From positions 1-16,267 of the forward strand of contig CAJLVH010000029.1 of NCBI GenBank assembly GCA_905210055.1: a stretch of DNA of 16,267 nucleotides. Direction: 5' to 3'. Under the pieces are notes generated by a model, which ran no database searches, had not been told where the DNA came from, and was given only the letters and a program-made list of their open reading frames with translations. Shown here piece after piece: positions 13,877 through 16,267 of this stretch. Numbering within the stretch: the stretch's first letter is position 1; each line of letters starts with the position of its first letter. The stretch comes from an uncultured Enorma sp. GTDB taxonomy: Bacteria; Actinomycetota; Coriobacteriia; Coriobacteriales; Coriobacteriaceae. The translations under genes were made by a program, and so were the position numbers.

Positions 13877-15091
13877 CTACAGGCTGAAGATCCAACAGAC
13901 GCTGGCCTGCGAGAGCACGAATTTCAGATCCCATTTCTGCGCGGAACGATAGCTGCTATTCGGGTCGTGCATGTTGACCACGCCGGAATCGTCGATACCG
14001 TACAGGATGATGAAGTGGCCGACCGTCGTGAAGTATCCGGGACGCAGGACGCAGACTACGGGCTCGCCCGCGCGCAATGCGGAGACAATCTCGGAGGTAG
14101 AGCCGGGGTTGATGGCGGTTCCAGTGATCCCGAGGAGCGCCGCGCCGTCTGTCATGAACGCGTGCTCGGTTGCGCCGGTAGGGGCGAAGTTGTGCTCGTC
14201 TGCGAAGGCGCACATGTCGCCGGCGTCCATGTCGGTGTTCCCGGTAAGATAGATATAGATCATGGCAAGACAGGTGGGGCCGCATCCATTGCGCTCGACG
14301 GTTCCTCCCGCATAGGGCTTGCTGGACCAGGCGGGATCGGTCTGGTAGAGATAGGGTAGGCTGCCCTGCTCCCACTCCTCGCGCGGGGTGGATGCGGGGA
14401 TTTGGGCTGCCGTCTTCGCCGGGATGTTGAGCAGCGACGCCTCCGCCTCCGTTGCGAGGCCGATGCCATCTACGAAGAATACGGTCGAAAGCAGCGTGAG
14501 GATGCCCGCGCCCACAAGCGCGCAGCGCACGACCACGGGAACTCTGAGTGCGGGCTGGGTGCGCCCCGAGGACCAACCGAGGGTGCCGTAGCGCATCGAG
14601 CCGAGGGAGCGGCGGCCGCGGCCCAGGCTGTTGCGAGACGGGTGGCCGGTACCTCTGTGCCCACGATGAAGAAGCCGGGAAATGGCGCTCGCCAGCGCAG
14701 AGATGAGTGCAACCGGTATGGCGATGATGATGCCGAGGGTGTTCAACGCAGGGTTTCTCGTGGGACGGGAGGTCGGCCGCATGCCGCCCCGGTGAGCTCT
14801 GCTACTCCCGTTTCGCTGCCTGAGCGGGCGGTGCTGTGCGTCTACCTGCCGATACTGCGCGCGTTGTTGCGGGGCGGGGTGCCGCGGCTGCGAGCCCTGA
14901 GACGGGCGCGGCCTTTGCCGTTGTTCCCGCGTGTCGTATTCGGACGGGATATCTTGCCTGCGATAGGTGGCAAGCCGCGCAGAACGCAGCGTGGGCTGTC
15001 CGGCTCCGGTATACCGAGCGCGATTCGTAGGCGTGCCGACGCGAGGCTCGTCCCGCCCGTCGTATTGTGATGCGCCTGTGTTCCGAGCCAC
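13877..15091 (-). CDS. Membrane-anchored C39-like cysteine peptidase
   Basis: This 404-residue protein has three parts. Residues 1-115 are disordered-looking and hold about 24 arginines and no lysine. Then come two hydrophobic stretches, 118-136 and 184-208, separated by a basic segment. The C-terminal part, from about 240, looks like a papain-like Peptidase_C39_2 domain: Gln250, the nucleophile motif NGCGPTCLAM with Cys270, His359 in GHFIILYGID, and Asp376 in HDPN. All the residues expected for catalysis are present. The basic segments on both sides of the first stretch suggest that only the second spans the membrane, which would place the peptidase outside. The start is GTG at 15091, supported by GAAGGGAA eight bases upstream. 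The gene is convergent with the zinc-ribbon cluster and divergent from the PLC-like gene. The substrate is unknown. Confidence 0.87.
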   Translation of the reverse strand: MARNTGASQYDGRDEPRVGTPTNRARYTGAGQPTLRSARLATYRRQDIPSEYDTREQRQRPRPSQGSQPRHPAPQQRAQYRQVDAQHRPLRQRNGSSRAHRGGMRPTSRPTRNPALNTLGIIIAIPVALISALASAISRLLHRGHRGTGHPSRNSLGRGRRSLGSMRYGTLGWSSGRTQPALRVPVVVRCALVGAGILTLLSTVFFVDGIGLATEAEASLLNIPAKTAAQIPASTPREEWEQGSLPYLYQTDPAWSSKPYAGGTVERNGCGPTCLAMIYIYLTGNTDMDAGDMCAFADEHNFAPTGATEHAFMTDGAALLGITGTAINPGSTSEIVSALRAGEPVVCVLRPGYFTTVGHFIILYGIDDSGVVNMHDPNSSYRSAQKWDLKFVLSQASVCWIFSL

Positions 15092-15173
15092 GTTGCGTTC
15101 CCTTCAAGCAAATGCGGCTACCTGCAGCATCGTACCGCAACTGCCATGATATCGAAAACAGGAAGGCGCCGGG

Positions 15174-15204
15174 TTGTTTTGAAACCGCGCGCCAAGGGCA
15201 TAAT
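15174..15204 (+). promoter_or_regulatory. Candidate promoter of the PLC-like gene
   Basis: TTGTTT (15174-15179) and CATAAT (15199-15204) could be -35 and -10 boxes with a 19-base spacer, slightly longer than ideal. They lie in the 146-base divergent gap between the C39-like peptidase gene and the PLC-like gene. No equally good promoter was recognised for the minus-strand gene. Confidence 0.3.
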
Positions 15205-15237
15205 GAACCCGGACAACGCGACCTGAAAGGGGATCAT

Positions 15238-16182
15238 ATGCCCGCCCTGATCACGCATCATCTGTTTGGCGAGGAAAGCATCGACCGGCTTCCTGCCGGC
15301 GTCATCGGTACCGACGAGGAGCGCCTCGCGTTCCTCTTGGCAAACCAGGGGCCGGATCCCTATTTCTTCCGCGTGAGGACTCCGCGCGCCGCCCAATGCA
15401 TGGACTTGGCGCGCTCGCTGCACCGCTGCAGGATCTCTCGGCAGTTCGAGGTGCTCCGCGACGGGGTCTCGCATCTGCGCCAGCACGACGCCCATGTGGG
15501 GCGTGCCTTCGTGCTCGGCCTGCTTTCGCACTACGCGCTCGACCGCGCCGCGCATCCGTTCGTGTATGCCCAGCAATGGGGCGTGCAGGAGACGGATGAG
15601 AGCCTGCAGAGTGCCGCAAACCAGGTCCACGCGATTATCGAGGGCGATATCGATGTGCTGATGCTGCAGCTCAAGCGCAACGGAGCGACTACCGAGGATT
15701 ACCCGCCGGAGGGCGAGCTCGTCACCACCGAACGCATCAACAAGGTCGCGGGCACACTCATGAGCTATGCGGCGTTCAGCGTATACGGTATCGAGCTGGG
15801 CGCACCGGAGTACGGTGGAGCCGTCGCGGACATGAAGCTTGCGTACCGTATGGTCGAGCCTGCCGGGTCGCTGCAGTGCCAGCTCATCGGGAAGGCCGAG
15901 GCTGCCGTGCGCGGGAACTCGATCTTGGCGGCGCTCGCCCATCGCGTGACGACAGAACCGCCGCTGCGTGCGGGCAACATGGGCAAGCTCGCATGGGAGA
16001 ACCCCTTCACCGGTGCGGTGAGCAGCGAGAGCTTCCCCGAGCTCTTCGACCGCGCCCTCGGTGAATATGAGGACGCGGCGGCACGTTTCATTGCCGGGGA
16101 GCCGCTCGCGCAGGTGACGCGCCATATGAACTACTCCGGTCGTCCGCTCGGCGAAGACGAGGAATTCGACCGCGAGGAGTAG
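15238..16182 (+). CDS. Zinc-dependent phospholipase C family protein
   Basis: This 314-residue protein resembles the Zn_dep_PLPC family, whose founding members hydrolyse phospholipids with zinc ions bound by histidines and aspartates. Candidate ligands are His7/His8 in THHLFG, Asp40 in GPDPYFF, and the helix HDAHVGRAFVLGLLSHYALDRAAHPF with His83, Asp84, His98, Asp102 and His106. I see no signal peptide. The N-terminus begins directly with the THHLFG block, so the protein is probably cytoplasmic, unlike secreted toxins of this family. Its substrate is therefore uncertain and it need not be a phospholipase. The ATG at 15238 is supported by GAAAGGGG at 15225-15232; an upstream in-frame ATG at 15067 overlaps the divergent gene and is rejected. 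Confidence 0.85.
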   Translation: MPALITHHLFGEESIDRLPAGVIGTDEERLAFLLANQGPDPYFFRVRTPRAAQCMDLARSLHRCRISRQFEVLRDGVSHLRQHDAHVGRAFVLGLLSHYALDRAAHPFVYAQQWGVQETDESLQSAANQVHAIIEGDIDVLMLQLKRNGATTEDYPPEGELVTTERINKVAGTLMSYAAFSVYGIELGAPEYGGAVADMKLAYRMVEPAGSLQCQLIGKAEAAVRGNSILAALAHRVTTEPPLRAGNMGKLAWENPFTGAVSSESFPELFDRALGEYEDAAARFIAGEPLAQVTRHMNYSGRPLGEDEEFDREE

Positions 16183-16238
16183 CTGTGGCCGAAACGGGGA
16201 CATGCCCTGCCATTGGGGACGGGGGTTATTGGCTGGGC

Positions 16239-16267
16239 AGGGGCGATTGGCATCAAAAAGCGCCCCT
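16239..16267 (+). terminator. Candidate hairpin after the PLC-like gene, cut by window end
   Basis: AGGGGCG (16239-16245) pairs with CGCCCCT (16261-16267), enclosing 15 bases that include AAAAA. The window stops at the last stem base, so it is not possible to see whether a T-tract follows. An alternative pairing, CCCTGCC (16205-16211) with GGCAGGG (16236-16242), uses part of the same sequence. Confidence 0.3.

Noticed and set aside
15118..16203. Minus-strand open frame opposite the PLC-like gene
   Set aside because: It would overlap a recognisable gene completely and shows only the composition of an antisense shadow.

Overview
The window is GC-rich chromosomal DNA, almost all of it on the plus strand. 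The best guess for the host is an actinobacterium of the class Coriobacteriia (Collinsella/Olsenella/Eggerthella relatives). This rests on protein style, the recurrent GAAAGGGG-type ribosome binding sites, and the mix of purine genes, a MurT-like ligase and carbamate kinase. No rRNA, tRNA or CRISPR array was seen. The taxonomic call is an inference from reading, not from a search.

Layout. Positions 1-2787 are housekeeping: the 3' end of purA, a DegV-family lipid-binding protein, and purD. A perfect 19-base palindrome lies between degV and purD. Positions 2788-3021 hold no convincing gene. Positions 3022-5268 encode one 748-residue protein that joins a MurT-like Mur ligase (P-loop and zinc ribbon intact) to a GatD-like amidotransferase domain. 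The residues expected for glutamine hydrolysis appear to be replaced in that domain. Positions 5269-6033 hold a decayed minus-strand alpha/beta-hydrolase pseudogene, a candidate ARG box and a promoter-like region. They are followed by carbamate kinase arcC (6034-6996) and a 19-bp perfect inverted repeat.

Positions 7299-13701 are the most unusual part. Four consecutive plus-strand genes each encode a protein with an N-terminal four-cysteine zinc ribbon and at least one membrane segment. They are a polytopic protein, a 1136-residue membrane-anchored M4 (thermolysin-like) metallopeptidase with a VWA domain, and two tandem paralogs with proline-rich linkers and a small predicted extracytoplasmic domain. 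The two paralogs share an upstream sequence and have leader hairpins. A rho-independent terminator separates them.

A 146-bp nested palindrome separates this cluster from a convergent minus-strand gene (13877-15091). That gene encodes a membrane-anchored C39-like cysteine peptidase with an arginine-rich, lysine-free N-terminal tail. Divergent from it, 15238-16182 encodes a zinc-dependent phospholipase C-family protein. The window ends in a candidate hairpin.

Taken together, 7299-16182 looks like a cell-surface neighbourhood of two different peptidases, a PLC-like protein and three further zinc-ribbon membrane proteins. A joint function is inferred only from adjacency and the shared N-terminal module.
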